This document shows, piece by piece, positions 44,461 to 52,983 of a DNA stretch of 64,000 nucleotides. Both the position numbers and the translations under genes were made by a program. The stretch is from Gammaproteobacteria bacterium (lineage in GTDB: Bacteria > Pseudomonadota > Gammaproteobacteria > Ga0077536): positions 1 to 64,000 of the forward strand of contig JACQWY010000012.1 of assembly GCA_016209015.1 (NCBI GenBank), in the 5' to 3' direction. The notes under the pieces are model-generated. The model was not told the DNA's origin, did not search any database, and saw only the letters and a list, made by a program, of their open reading frames with translations. The stretch's first letter is position 1. The number at the start of each line of letters is the position of its first letter.

Positions 44461-45252
44461 GTGAGCTTGATTCGGTTCGAGGTCGTGGACGGCGTCGCGA
44501 CGCTGACGCTCGATTATCCGCAGCGCAAGAATGCGCTCAGCACCGAGATGCGCGTGGGGATCGTCGCCGCGATCGAGCGCATCAGGGCCGACCCTGACAT
44601 CGGTGCCGTGGTGCTCACCGGCGCCGGTGGCGATTTTTCGGCAGGCGGCGACATCTCGGCGATGCACGAGCTGACGCCGAGCTCCGTGCGTCAGCGCCTG
44701 CTCGACGCGCATCGCTGGCTCGAGCAGCTCATGAACCTCGATCGCCCGGTGATCGCCGCGGTCGACGGCGCGGCGTTCGGCGCCGGCTTCGGCCTCGCGC
44801 TCGCCGCGGACTTCGTGCTCGCCTCCGATCGCGCGCGCTTCTGCATGGCGTTCGCCCGCATCGGGCTCGCGCCGGATTTCGGCGTCTTCTACACCCTGCC
44901 GCGCGTCGTCGGTCTGCAGCGCGCGAAGGAGATCATCTACTCGGCGCGCGAGATCACGGCGAACGAGGCGAAAGCGCTCGGCCTCGTGCTCGAAGTCGTG
45001 CCGGTCGAACGCCTGCTGCCGCGCGCCCGGGAAATCGCGCGCGGCCTCGCGCAGGGCTCGCAGGTCGCGTTCGGACTGACGAAGCGCATCCTGAACCGCG
45101 CGTTCGAGACGGATCCCTCGACGCTCTTCGAGCTCGAGGCGGACGCGCAGGGCGTCGCGATGTCGACGGATTATTTTCGCGAGGCGATTGCGCGCTTCGG
45201 ACGCAAGGAGCCGCCGCTGCTGCACTGGCCCGCGGCGCCCACGGAGGACTGA
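44461..45252 (+). CDS. Enoyl-CoA hydratase/isomerase family protein
   Basis: A 263-residue crotonase-fold enzyme. The oxyanion-hole segment is GAGGDFSAGGDISAM, and the second loop is DGAAFGAGFGLALAADFVLA. The catalytic segment reads IGLAPDFGVFYTLPRVVG, with Asp where classical hydratases have Glu, as in PaaG-type isomerases and some others. It acts on acyl-CoA. The GTG at 44461 is chosen over a TTG two codons earlier; both share the GAGGGGG site. It is convergent with the FadR-type repressor, which may control it together with the divergent operon. Confidence 0.9.
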   Translation: MSLIRFEVVDGVATLTLDYPQRKNALSTEMRVGIVAAIERIRADPDIGAVVLTGAGGDFSAGGDISAMHELTPSSVRQRLLDAHRWLEQLMNLDRPVIAAVDGAAFGAGFGLALAADFVLASDRARFCMAFARIGLAPDFGVFYTLPRVVGLQRAKEIIYSAREITANEAKALGLVLEVVPVERLLPRAREIARGLAQGSQVAFGLTKRILNRAFETDPSTLFELEADAQGVAMSTDYFREAIARFGRKEPPLLHWPAAPTED

Positions 45253-45258
45253 GCGCGC

Positions 45259-45963
45259 TCAGGCGGCGAAGAGATTCGCCTGCACGTCGCGCAGGTGCGC
45301 CTCGATCGCCGTGCGTGCGCCCGCGGCGTCGCGCTCGCGGAGCCTGGCCACGATCTCGCGGTGCTGCTGCTCGTAAGCGGCACGGCGCTCCGGCGTCAGC
45401 GCCTGGTGCTTCAGGCGTCCCCATTCGCCGTTGTCACGGACCTCGGTCATGAGCTTCAAGGTCGCGGCGATGAACGCGTTGTGCGTGGCGTTCGACAGCG
45501 CCTCGTGCAGCGCGCCGTCCCAGTATTCGAATTCCTCGAAGCTCTCCGCGCGCTCGGCTTCCGCGAGACAGTGCTGCAGGCGCTCGAAGTCCGCGAGCGT
45601 CGCGTGGCGGACGATCAATGACGGCAGTTGCGGCTCGATGAGGAGGCGCGCGGCCATGAGCTCCGCCGGGCTCACGTGCGTGACCGCGGCGCGGCGCTGC
45701 TGCTCGGCGCGGCTCGACGGCGGCAGCGCCGCGACGTAGGTGCCGCTGCCCGGTGCCCGCCGCAGCACGCCGGCCGCGATGAAGCGCTCGATCACGCGAC
45801 GTACCGTGCCACGGGAGACCGCGAACGTCACGCTCAGCTCGCGCTCTGACGGCAGTTTCGCGCCGGGGCCCCAGCGGCCGTCGTCGAGGTTCTGCATGAG
45901 ATGGCGCGACAGCGCTTCGCCGTGCGCGCTGCGCGGGGTCTTCACGACGAGGGGTTCGTTCAT
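45259..45963 (-). CDS. GntR-family regulator, FadR (FCD) subgroup
   Basis: A 234-residue DNA-binding repressor. The winged helix (about 15-75) has LPSERELSVTFAVSRGTVRR. The C-terminal FCD ligand domain has the metal-site histidines in DGALHEALS, QQHREIV and EAHLRDV. Such regulators usually respond to an acid or sugar-acid intermediate. It is divergent from the FAH-fold operon at 46101, with a palindrome and promoter between them. The ATG at 45963 follows AAGGAG. Confidence 0.9.
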   Translation of the reverse strand: MNEPLVVKTPRSAHGEALSRHLMQNLDDGRWGPGAKLPSERELSVTFAVSRGTVRRVIERFIAAGVLRRAPGSGTYVAALPPSSRAEQQRRAAVTHVSPAELMAARLLIEPQLPSLIVRHATLADFERLQHCLAEAERAESFEEFEYWDGALHEALSNATHNAFIAATLKLMTEVRDNGEWGRLKHQALTPERRAAYEQQHREIVARLRERDAAGARTAIEAHLRDVQANLFAA

Positions 45964-46020
45964 TCGGGCTCCTTGCGCGGGCGGGAACCGCGCTGGTCGC
46001 ACCGCGCGAGGCCCGAGGCG

Positions 46021-46085
46021 TGACCAATTGGTTCCGTTATCATGCGGAAGTGGTCTTGTCCGGTCAACCGCTTCGTCTCTAGAAT
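46021..46085. promoter_or_regulatory. Promoter with overlapping FadR-type operator candidate
   Basis: ACCAATTGGT (46023-46032) is a perfect palindrome of the TGGT/ACCA type used by FadR-subgroup regulators. Close by is a sigma-70-like promoter: TTGTCC (46056-46061), 18 bases, TAGAAT (46080-46085), reading toward the catabolic operon. A second near-dyad TTGTCCGGTCAA overlaps the -35 box. This fits control by the divergent GntR protein. Confidence 0.5.
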
Positions 46086-46100
46086 CAGCGCCGCCGCCCC

Positions 46101-46406
46101 GTGGCCCGTTCAGGAGCGCCCAATGTCCGCCTCTTCGGGCCGCGCTCGCATCACGACGGGTGGATCATCGCGCGCGACCACGGGCTCGATACGGCGGCCG
46201 AGGTCTGGATGCGCGCAGTCATCGCCGCCGGCTTTGCCGAGGACGAGATGATCCTCGAAGCAATCCAGCGCCGGCGCGACGCAGCGGGTCCGGACGACTC
46301 GCAGATCGAAATCAGCGTCGCGGCGGATCGCGCCGGACGGCAGGCCCGGCGTCCGGCCCGGGCGCTCATCGAGCGTGAACGCGCGCGGCGCGCACCAGGA
46401 GCAGAC
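46101..46406 (+). pseudogene. Relic of a Rieske-type oxygenase C-terminus, in frame before the FAH gene
   Basis: The frame reads GWIIARDHGLDTAAEVWMRA and then AGFAEDEMILEAIQRRRDAA and ISVAADRAGRQARR. This resembles the C-terminal region of ring-hydroxylating oxygenase large subunits (WFVARNF...FAEDxxVLEAxQRR...ARRxL.RLI). No Rieske CxH or iron-site motifs remain. A GTG at 46101 would fuse it to the FAH gene, but FAH proteins start at 46407. It is probably a decayed gene end. Confidence 0.55.
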
Positions 46407-47282
46407 ATGAAGCTCGCCTGTTTCGAGCACGGCAACCGCATCCGCGTCGGTCTCGTCGCCGCGGACGGTGCCTCCATCCAGCCGATCGCGACGGCGGAGA
46501 ACGGCGGCGATCCGATGATCGCCGTCATCGCGGCACAGCTCGCGGGCGGCGCGCCGCAACCCGAGGGCGCGGCCCTCGCGATGACCGAGGTGCGCCTGCG
46601 CGCCCCGATCACCCGCCCGAGCAAGAACGTGCTCTGCGTCGGCAAGAACTATCGCGCGCATGCCGCGGAGTTCACGAAGAGCGGCTACGATTCCTCCGCG
46701 CGCGATGCGTGCGACGCCGTGCCCGAAGTGCCGATCGTCTTCACGAAGGCGCCGTGCACGATGACGGGCGCGCACGACGCCGTCGTCGTGCCCTGGGAGC
46801 TCACGCGCGAAATCGACTACGAGGGCGAGCTCGGCGTCGTCATCGGCCGTCCGGGCCGCGCGATCCGCCGCGGGGACGCCTACGATCACGTCTTCGGCTA
46901 CACGGTGATCAACGACGTCACCGCGCGCGATCTGCAGGCCCGCCACAAGCAGTGGCTGCTCGGCAAGTCGATCGACACGTTCTGCCCGATCGGCCCCTGG
47001 ATCGTCAGCGCCGAGGAGCTCGATCCCGCGAATCTCGAGCTCTCCTGCTGGGTCAATGGCGAGCTGCGCCAGCAGGCGAACACGCGCGATCTGATCTTCG
47101 ACATCCCGACGCTCGTCGCGACGCTCTCGGCGAGCATGACGCTCGAGACGGGCGACATCATCGCGACCGGCACGCCGGCCGGCGTCGGCATCGGTTTCGA
47201 CCCGCCGCGCTTCCTCACGCGCGGCGACGTCGTGCGCGTCGCGATCTCGCACGTCGGCGCGATCTGCAACACCATCACCTGA
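46407..47282 (+). CDS. Fumarylacetoacetate hydrolase-fold enzyme
   Basis: A 291-residue FAH-superfamily enzyme with VLCVGKNYRAHAAE, the metal-binding REIDYEGELGVVIGR, GYTVINDVTARDLQ and DIIATGTPAGVGIGF. Members cleave C-C bonds of acylpyruvates or hydrate/decarboxylate 2-oxo acids in aromatic-ring degradation. The ATG at 46407 follows CAGGAG. It is the first intact gene of the operon with an alpha/beta hydrolase, a DUF1636 protein and, beyond a repeat, an amidohydrolase. Confidence 0.9.
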   Translation: MKLACFEHGNRIRVGLVAADGASIQPIATAENGGDPMIAVIAAQLAGGAPQPEGAALAMTEVRLRAPITRPSKNVLCVGKNYRAHAAEFTKSGYDSSARDACDAVPEVPIVFTKAPCTMTGAHDAVVVPWELTREIDYEGELGVVIGRPGRAIRRGDAYDHVFGYTVINDVTARDLQARHKQWLLGKSIDTFCPIGPWIVSAEELDPANLELSCWVNGELRQQANTRDLIFDIPTLVATLSASMTLETGDIIATGTPAGVGIGFDPPRFLTRGDVVRVAISHVGAICNTIT

Positions 47283-47298
47283 AGGCGGGACCCTCGAC

Positions 47299-48072
47299 AT
47301 GCAATGTGAAGTGAACGGTGAGACCTGGGCCTGCGACGTCGCCGGTGAAGGCGAGGCGTTGCTCCTCGTGCACGGCCTCGGCGGCACGGCGAACTCCTGG
47401 GCGCCGGTGAGCGCCGCGTTCGCGAACCGCTTCCGGATCGTGACGCCCGATCTCCCCGGTGCCGGCCGCACCGCGCACGGCGTGGCGCTGTCCGTGCCCG
47501 GGCTCGCGGCCGATCTCCTCGCGTTGCTCGACGCGCTCGGTATCGGCCGGGCGCGCGTCGCCGGCCATTCCATGGGCAGCCTCGTCGCGCTCCATCTCGC
47601 GATGCTCGCGCCGGACCGGGTTCGGGATCTCGTCCTGCTCGGCCCGATAGCCGAACCGCCGGACGCCGCGCGCACCGCGCTCACGGCGCGTGCCGGGCTC
47701 GCGCGCAGCGCCGGCATGGCGCCGATCGCCGAGACGATCTGCGAGCGCGGCCTGTCGCGCGAGACGCGTGCGGAGCGCCCGCTCGTCACGGGCTTCGTGC
47801 GCGAGCTGCTCCAGCGCCAGGACGCGGAAGGCTATGCGCTGAACTGCCTCGCGCTCGCGACGGCGCCGGGCGCGGAGCCGGCGCGCGTGACGTGCCCCGT
47901 GCTGCTCGTGAGCGGCGACGACGACGGGACGTCGCCGCCGGCGGGCGTCGCGGCGCTCGCAGCCGCCCTGCCGGCGGCGCGCCGCGTGAGCCTGCCGGGC
48001 TGCGGCCATTGGACGGCGCTCGAGAAGCCGGCCGAGACCGTCGCCGCGATGCGCGCGTTCTACGGCGCATGA
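47299..48072 (+). CDS. Alpha/beta-fold hydrolase
   Basis: A 257-residue enzyme with the oxyanion segment LLLVHGLGGT, the nucleophile elbow GHSMGS (S91), an acidic residue near 213 (VSGDDDG) and the catalytic His in GCGHW (H236). The overall pattern resembles 3-oxoadipate enol-lactonase and C-C hydrolases of aromatic catabolism. It lies 16 bases after the FAH gene and overlaps the next by 4 bases (ATGA). Confidence 0.9.
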   Translation: MQCEVNGETWACDVAGEGEALLLVHGLGGTANSWAPVSAAFANRFRIVTPDLPGAGRTAHGVALSVPGLAADLLALLDALGIGRARVAGHSMGSLVALHLAMLAPDRVRDLVLLGPIAEPPDAARTALTARAGLARSAGMAPIAETICERGLSRETRAERPLVTGFVRELLQRQDAEGYALNCLALATAPGAEPARVTCPVLLVSGDDDGTSPPAGVAALAAALPAARRVSLPGCGHWTALEKPAETVAAMRAFYGA

Positions 48073-48449
48073 ACGAGGCCCCGCCGCGGCTCTTCGTCTG
48101 CGGCAGTTGCGGGCTCGCGCCGCGGGAGCGCGGCGGCGCGATGCGCTCGCCGTTCACCGCGGCGGTGGCCGCGGCGATCGCCGGCACGGGACTCGAGCTC
48201 AGGGAAGTCGCGTGTCTGAACGGCTGCCTGCATCCCTGCAACGCGGCGCTGCGCGCCCCGGCGCGCGCGACGTTGCGCTTCAGCGCGCTCGGGCCGGACG
48301 ACGTCGCGGCTCTGCTCGCGTTCGCGCAGGACTACTGGCGGGCGGCGCCCGGCACGGAGGCGGCGCTTGCGCTGCCGGCAGAGCTCGCCGCACGACGCGC
48401 GATGACGACGCCGCCGCTCGGGGCGGCGCGTCCGGTGAGGAGGCGATGA
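48069..48449 (+). CDS. DUF1636 metal/iron-sulfur-binding-like protein
   Basis: A 126-residue protein with cysteines C11, C14, C49, C53 and C57 (FVCGSCG and CLNGCLHPC), like the thioredoxin-fold 2Fe-2S proteins of the DUF1636 family. That family is often next to cobalamin or metal-homeostasis genes; here it is coupled to a catabolic hydrolase, so its job may be electron transfer or metal delivery to an oxygenase that has decayed (the Rieske relic at 46101). Biochemical function is not established. Confidence 0.75.
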   Translation: MNEAPPRLFVCGSCGLAPRERGGAMRSPFTAAVAAAIAGTGLELREVACLNGCLHPCNAALRAPARATLRFSALGPDDVAALLAFAQDYWRAAPGTEAALALPAELAARRAMTTPPLGAARPVRRR

Positions 48450-48478
48450 ACGGCGCGGGATCGCGCCGGCGAAATACA

Positions 48479-48520
48479 GGAAGCTCTGAATAAGCCCATC
48501 CGGGACTTTTCGGAGCGTCC
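48479..48520. repeat. Short copy of the multi-hairpin repeat
   Basis: GGAAGCTCTGAATAAGCCCA and GGGACTTTTCGGAGCGTCC form an imperfect hairpin, the same unit as at 34552. It lies between the DUF1636 and amidohydrolase genes, so it may separate two transcripts of the operon. Confidence 0.75.
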
Positions 48521-48559
48521 TGCAACGACCACGGGGGCCGCGCGGCCCGGGAGGATGGC

Positions 48560-49858
48560 ATGGGCACGACTCTGTTCACGAACGTCAGGATCTTCGAAGG
48601 CACGAAGCCGAAGCTCGAAGCGGGCGAGGTGCTGATCGAGGGCAACCGCATCAGGAAGGTCGCGACGGGCCAGGGCGGCCGGATCTCGCCGGACGGCGTG
48701 GGCGAGGTGATCGACGCCGGCGGCGCGACGCTCATGCCGGGACTCGTCAACACGCACTGTCACTTCACCTACAACAACGCGACGAGCCTCGCCGACATCA
48801 CCTCGCTGCCGGTCGAGGAGAACCTGCTCTGCGCGATCAAGAACGTCGAGAAATACCTCGACTACGGCTTCACGGCCGCCGTCGGCATGGCGTCCGCGAA
48901 ACCGCGGCTCGAGGTGGTCGTGCGCAATGCCGTCGAGCGCGGGGACTTCCCGGGGCCGCGCCTGCGCGCCTGCACGCCGGAATATACGGTGAGCGGCGGC
49001 GTCGGCGACGATTCGCGCCTCGATCTCTACATCCCGTCCATCGGCATCGTGCTCGACGGCCCGGATGCGTTCCGCAAGTCGATCCGCGAGCTCGTCCGCG
49101 AAGGCGTGGACATCGTGAAGTTCAACAACTCGGGCGACAGCTTCACGTTCGGGCGCCTGCCCGCGCACGTCAACCCGATGACCGAGGAGGAGGTGCGCGC
49201 GATCTGCGAGACGACGCTGAACCTCGGCAAGCGCATCGGCGCGCACGCCCATGCCGATTCCGGCGTCCGGCAATGCATGAAGTACGGCGTGGAGTTCATC
49301 AACCACGCGACTTACGCGAGCGATGCGACGATAGCCATGCTCGCGAAGCGCGCCGACAGGCACTGGGTCGTGCCGGCGATCGCCGCACGCTACAACACGA
49401 CTTACGAGGCGGGGGACTGGGGCATCACCGAAGAGGTGGCGACGAATATCGGCAACAAGCGCGAGCTCGAGGAAGGCGCGAAGACGATGGCGAAGATGCA
49501 CGCCGCCGGCATCAAGGTGCTGCCGTTCGGCGATTACGGCTTCGCGTGGCTGCCGATCGGTCAGGACTGCCGCGATCTCGAGCACTGCGTGAATCTCTTC
49601 GGGATGAAGCCCTGGGAAGCGCTGCGCGCGGCGACCGCATACGGCGGCGAGGCCTGGGCGGGGCAGGGCGGCGAACTGCTCGGCCGGATCAAGACGGGTT
49701 ATCTCGCGGATCTCCTCATCGTCGACGGCGATCCGCTCGCGGATCTGACGATCCTGCAGGACCGCCGGCGCATCACCGCGGTGATGAAGGACGGCCGTTT
49801 CCATCGCCGCCCGGAACGTTTCGCGGCGGCGGCGAAGCGCGGCAAGGCCGCGGCCTGA
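48560..49858 (+). CDS. Metal-dependent amidohydrolase
   Basis: A 432-residue TIM-barrel hydrolase. It has the first metal pair in NTHCHF (H66, H68), a lysine segment GVDIVKFNNSG, further histidines in GAHAHADSG and EFINHATYAS, and the catalytic Asp in LPFGDYGF. It resembles imidazolonepropionase/prolidase-like members that hydrolyse cyclic amides or peptidic amides. The substrate is unknown; the context of amide and acyl cleavage suggests a catabolic role. The ATG follows GGGAGG. Confidence 0.88.
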   Translation: MGTTLFTNVRIFEGTKPKLEAGEVLIEGNRIRKVATGQGGRISPDGVGEVIDAGGATLMPGLVNTHCHFTYNNATSLADITSLPVEENLLCAIKNVEKYLDYGFTAAVGMASAKPRLEVVVRNAVERGDFPGPRLRACTPEYTVSGGVGDDSRLDLYIPSIGIVLDGPDAFRKSIRELVREGVDIVKFNNSGDSFTFGRLPAHVNPMTEEEVRAICETTLNLGKRIGAHAHADSGVRQCMKYGVEFINHATYASDATIAMLAKRADRHWVVPAIAARYNTTYEAGDWGITEEVATNIGNKRELEEGAKTMAKMHAAGIKVLPFGDYGFAWLPIGQDCRDLEHCVNLFGMKPWEALRAATAYGGEAWAGQGGELLGRIKTGYLADLLIVDGDPLADLTILQDRRRITAVMKDGRFHRRPERFAAAAKRGKAAA

Positions 49859-49867
49859 AGCCTGATC

Positions 49868-50515
49868 TCAGCCCGGTTTCGCGGGGCCGCCGGCTTTCGA
49901 GCGCTTGTCGACGAAGCGGTTCGCGGCGGCCAGCAGGTCGAGCGAGCCCGAGGCGTCGATGATCTGCTCGGCGGCGGCTTCGAGCGTGATGCGGCGGCTG
50001 CGCGCGAAATAGCGCAGCAGCCGGCCCGCGTCGGTGTCGGTGAGGTGGAAGCGCTCCATGATCATGCCCGTCGCGACGTGGACGCCGCGCTTCTCCTCGG
50101 GATTCGCGGCCAGACGGGCGACCGCGCCGGCCAGCCGCTTCATTTCGGTGGCGCGGGCGATCGCGGTCTCTATCGTGGGCAGGATGCCTTCGGCGAGCGC
50201 AGGCTTCAGCACGAAGCCCACGGCGCCCGCGGCGACGGCGGCTTGCACGACCGGCGCGGAGGTATCGGCGGTCAACAGCGCGAACGGAATGCCGTGGCTC
50301 TGCAGGAGTCGCCCCCCGAGCTCGGTCCCGTAGCCATCGGGCAGCCGATAATCGATGAGCGCGAGATCGCAGGGGCGGACGCAGTCGACGGCCGCCGTCC
50401 TGGCCTCGGCCACGGAATGCGCGAGCGTCACCGTCACGTCGCGATCTTCCAATTGCTCTTTCAGGCTGGCAGCCGCCACGTGGTCGTCCTCGACCAGCAG
50501 TATCGAACGCGTCAT
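49868..50515 (-). CDS. Receiver-ANTAR response regulator (AmiR/NasT-like)
   Basis: A 215-residue protein: receiver domain with the acidic D10-D11 pair and D55 (LALIDYRLPD), and a C-terminal ANTAR domain (about 125-190, with HVATGMIMERFHLTDTDAGR and a helical bundle). ANTAR proteins bind paired hexaloop RNA hairpins in leaders and prevent termination, usually in nitrogen or amide metabolism. The partner kinase and the RNA target are not adjacent. The ATG at 50515 follows an AGGTGAG. Confidence 0.9.
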   Translation of the reverse strand: MTRSILLVEDDHVAAASLKEQLEDRDVTVTLAHSVAEARTAAVDCVRPCDLALIDYRLPDGYGTELGGRLLQSHGIPFALLTADTSAPVVQAAVAAGAVGFVLKPALAEGILPTIETAIARATEMKRLAGAVARLAANPEEKRGVHVATGMIMERFHLTDTDAGRLLRYFARSRRITLEAAAEQIIDASGSLDLLAAANRFVDKRSKAGGPAKPG

Positions 50516-50893
50516 TCGAGTCTCACCTTTTTCCATTGTCGAATCGGGAACCGCCCGGGCACGCGGCAGCCTCCCCGAGTACGCCTCCGTTCGCGGCCGA
50601 GCCGCATACTACCCCGACGATACGCCGCCGGTGGGAAGCGGTCATGACCGTTGGCGAGCAGGCAGGGTGCGGGCGACTGCCGCAGCCTGCGCCTGCTCCG
50701 GTCTCAAGATTCCCGCCCCGTCGAACGCTAAACCTTACCCGCTTGGCCTCTTCCCGCAGCGGGACCCGGGGCCCCCACGAGTGCCCCGCCCATGAATCGC
50801 CCGGCGCGTTGCCCACCTCAGGCGCCGGCGCGGCCGATCTCCGGGATCAGGATAAACCCTACGGACGAAAGTTCCGAGGGACGAGGGGTGCGC
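50516..50893. other. Divergent intergenic region
   Basis: I see no gene in these 378 bases. A perfect palindrome CGGTCATGACCG (50639-50650) is a possible operator. The remainder has no repeat copy. Confidence 0.4.
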
Positions 50894-52963
50894 ATGTCCA
50901 TCGCCCAGCTCCACGCGGACTTCGACCGCGACTTCGGCAGCCTCAATCACCACATCGTAGACGCCATTCCCGACGCCATCCTGCTCGTCGACGGTGACGG
51001 TGACATCGCGCTCGCGAACCGCGCGGCCGTGAGCCTGTTCGGGGACGTGGACGGGGTGCTCGTCGGCACGAACATCCTCGCGCTCATGCCGGACCGTTTC
51101 CGCGCCCAGCACGATCGGCATCTGCGGCAGTATTTCCGGCAGCCGGGGGTGCGGCCCATGGGCATGCGGGCGACGCTGTGGGCGCTGCGCAACGACGGGG
51201 TCGAATTCCCGGTCGACATCCTGCTCGCCCCGGCGCGTGTCGCCGGCGCGCCGCAGGTTCTCGTCGCGCTGCGCGATGTCACCGAGCGCCACCGCGTCGC
51301 GGAAGAGCTGCGCGGGCAGGAGGAGCGGCTGCGCGCCCTGTTCGAGGAGAACCCGGCGATCTTCTTCCTGCTCGACGCCGGCAGCCGGATCAGCGAGGCG
51401 AACCGCTATGCCGTCGATTTCTTCGGCCGGCCGCGCGCGGCGCTGCTGGGACTCGACTTCTTCGCGCTCGTGCACGAGGAGTCGCACGCCGCCGTGAACG
51501 CCCGTCTCGCCGAGGCGTTCGCGACACCCGGGACGGTAGTGCAGGCGACGGCGCGTCTCGAGTTGCCGGGTCACGCGGAATGCCGGCTCAAGCTCGCGCT
51601 GCGCGTCGTCGCGGCCCCGGACGCCGCGCCCTATGCGCTCGTGAGCGCCGAGGACGTGACGAAATCCGTGCTGCTCTCGCGCCGGCTGTCGCACCAGGCA
51701 ACGCACGACCAGCTCACCGGGCTCGCGAACCGCCTCGGCTTCGAGCAGCGTCTCGAGGCGCTCGTGGCACGCGACGGCGACGAAGACGAAGACAAGGCGC
51801 ACACGCTGTGCTTCGTCGATCTCGACCAGTTCAAGATCGTCAACGACACCTGCGGCCATCTCGCCGGCGATCTGCTGCTGCAGCAGGTGGCGCGCGTCTT
51901 CGAGGGCGCGACGCGGCCGCTGGACATCGTCGCGCGGCTCGGCGGCGACGAATTCGCGATCGTCTTCGTCGACTGCGTATTCCCGGTCGCCGAGCAGCGC
52001 GTCGACCGCATGCGCGAGACGCTCGATCGCCTGCGCTTCAATCAGGGCGAATACAGCTTCGGCGTCGGCATGAGCGTCGGCCTCGTGGAATTCGACGGCC
52101 GTGCGCGCGACTGGGTCGAGCTGCTGAAGAAGGCCGATACCGCGTGCTATTCGGCGAAGTTCAGCGGCCGCGGGCGCTCGCACGTCTATCTCGAGGACGA
52201 TGCGATGCTGCAGACCCGCAGCGACATGCGCTGGGCGGCGCGGATCCAGCGCGCGCTCGATTTCGACGAGTTCGTACTGTGGGCACAGCCGATCGTGCCG
52301 GTCGCGCCTGGCGCGGCGCCGGCGGAGATGATCGAAATCCTGATCCGCCTGCGCACCGACGACCGCATGCTCGTCGCGCCGAACGTGTTCCTGCCGGCTG
52401 CCGAGCGCTACGGCTTCTCCTCGAAGATCGACGACTGGGTGGTGGCGCACACCGTGCGATGGCTGGAATCGCTGCCGGCCGAGCGCCGCCCGATCTGTCA
52501 CATCAACCTCTCGGGGCTCTCGCTCGGCGATGCGCGTCTGCTCGATCGATTACAGGAGCTGCTCGCCGCCTCGCCGATCGACAAGCACCGCCTCGTCTTC
52601 GAGATCACGGAGACCGCGGCAGTCGCGAACCTGCCGGCCGCCGTCGAGGTCATGAACCGCCTGCGCGGTCTCGGCTGCCGCTTCGCGCTCGACGACTTCG
52701 GCAGCGGCATGTCCTCGTTCGCCTACCTCACGCAGATCCCGGTCGAAATCATCAAGATCGACGGCGCGTTCATCCGCAACATCGCGACCGATCCGCTCGC
52801 CGCGATGATCGCCCGCTCGGTGAGCGAGATTGCGCATGCCGTCGGCATGGCGACGGTCGCGGAATTCGTGGAGAGCCCGGAAGTGCTCGCGCTGCTCGCC
52901 GGCATCGGCGTCGATTTCGCGCAGGGGTATGGGATTGCGCACCCGGCGCCGTTGAGCGCCTGA
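50894..52963 (+). CDS. PAS-PAS-GGDEF-EAL c-di-GMP protein
   Basis: A 689-residue cytoplasmic protein. Two PAS domains (about 15-125 and 135-255) precede a GGDEF domain (about 275-430, LGGDEFAI) and an EAL domain (about 440-680). The EAL signature reads EILIRL, with Glu kept; LDDFGSG, the IKIDGAFI lysine and VAEFVES are present, so phosphodiesterase activity is likely. GGDEF is also intact, so both activities are possible. The ATG at 50894 follows ACGAGGGG; an in-frame ATG at 50792 would add 34 unsupported residues. It is divergent from the ANTAR regulator. Confidence 0.93.
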   Translation: MSIAQLHADFDRDFGSLNHHIVDAIPDAILLVDGDGDIALANRAAVSLFGDVDGVLVGTNILALMPDRFRAQHDRHLRQYFRQPGVRPMGMRATLWALRNDGVEFPVDILLAPARVAGAPQVLVALRDVTERHRVAEELRGQEERLRALFEENPAIFFLLDAGSRISEANRYAVDFFGRPRAALLGLDFFALVHEESHAAVNARLAEAFATPGTVVQATARLELPGHAECRLKLALRVVAAPDAAPYALVSAEDVTKSVLLSRRLSHQATHDQLTGLANRLGFEQRLEALVARDGDEDEDKAHTLCFVDLDQFKIVNDTCGHLAGDLLLQQVARVFEGATRPLDIVARLGGDEFAIVFVDCVFPVAEQRVDRMRETLDRLRFNQGEYSFGVGMSVGLVEFDGRARDWVELLKKADTACYSAKFSGRGRSHVYLEDDAMLQTRSDMRWAARIQRALDFDEFVLWAQPIVPVAPGAAPAEMIEILIRLRTDDRMLVAPNVFLPAAERYGFSSKIDDWVVAHTVRWLESLPAERRPICHINLSGLSLGDARLLDRLQELLAASPIDKHRLVFEITETAAVANLPAAVEVMNRLRGLGCRFALDDFGSGMSSFAYLTQIPVEIIKIDGAFIRNIATDPLAAMIARSVSEIAHAVGMATVAEFVESPEVLALLAGIGVDFAQGYGIAHPAPLSA

Positions 52964-52983
52964 GGGGACCCACCGATCGTGTC

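Noticed and set aside
46101-46406. Alternative GTG start of the FAH gene at 46101
   Set aside because: FAH family members begin near 46407, which has a good ribosome-binding site; the extra residues match an oxygenase tail.
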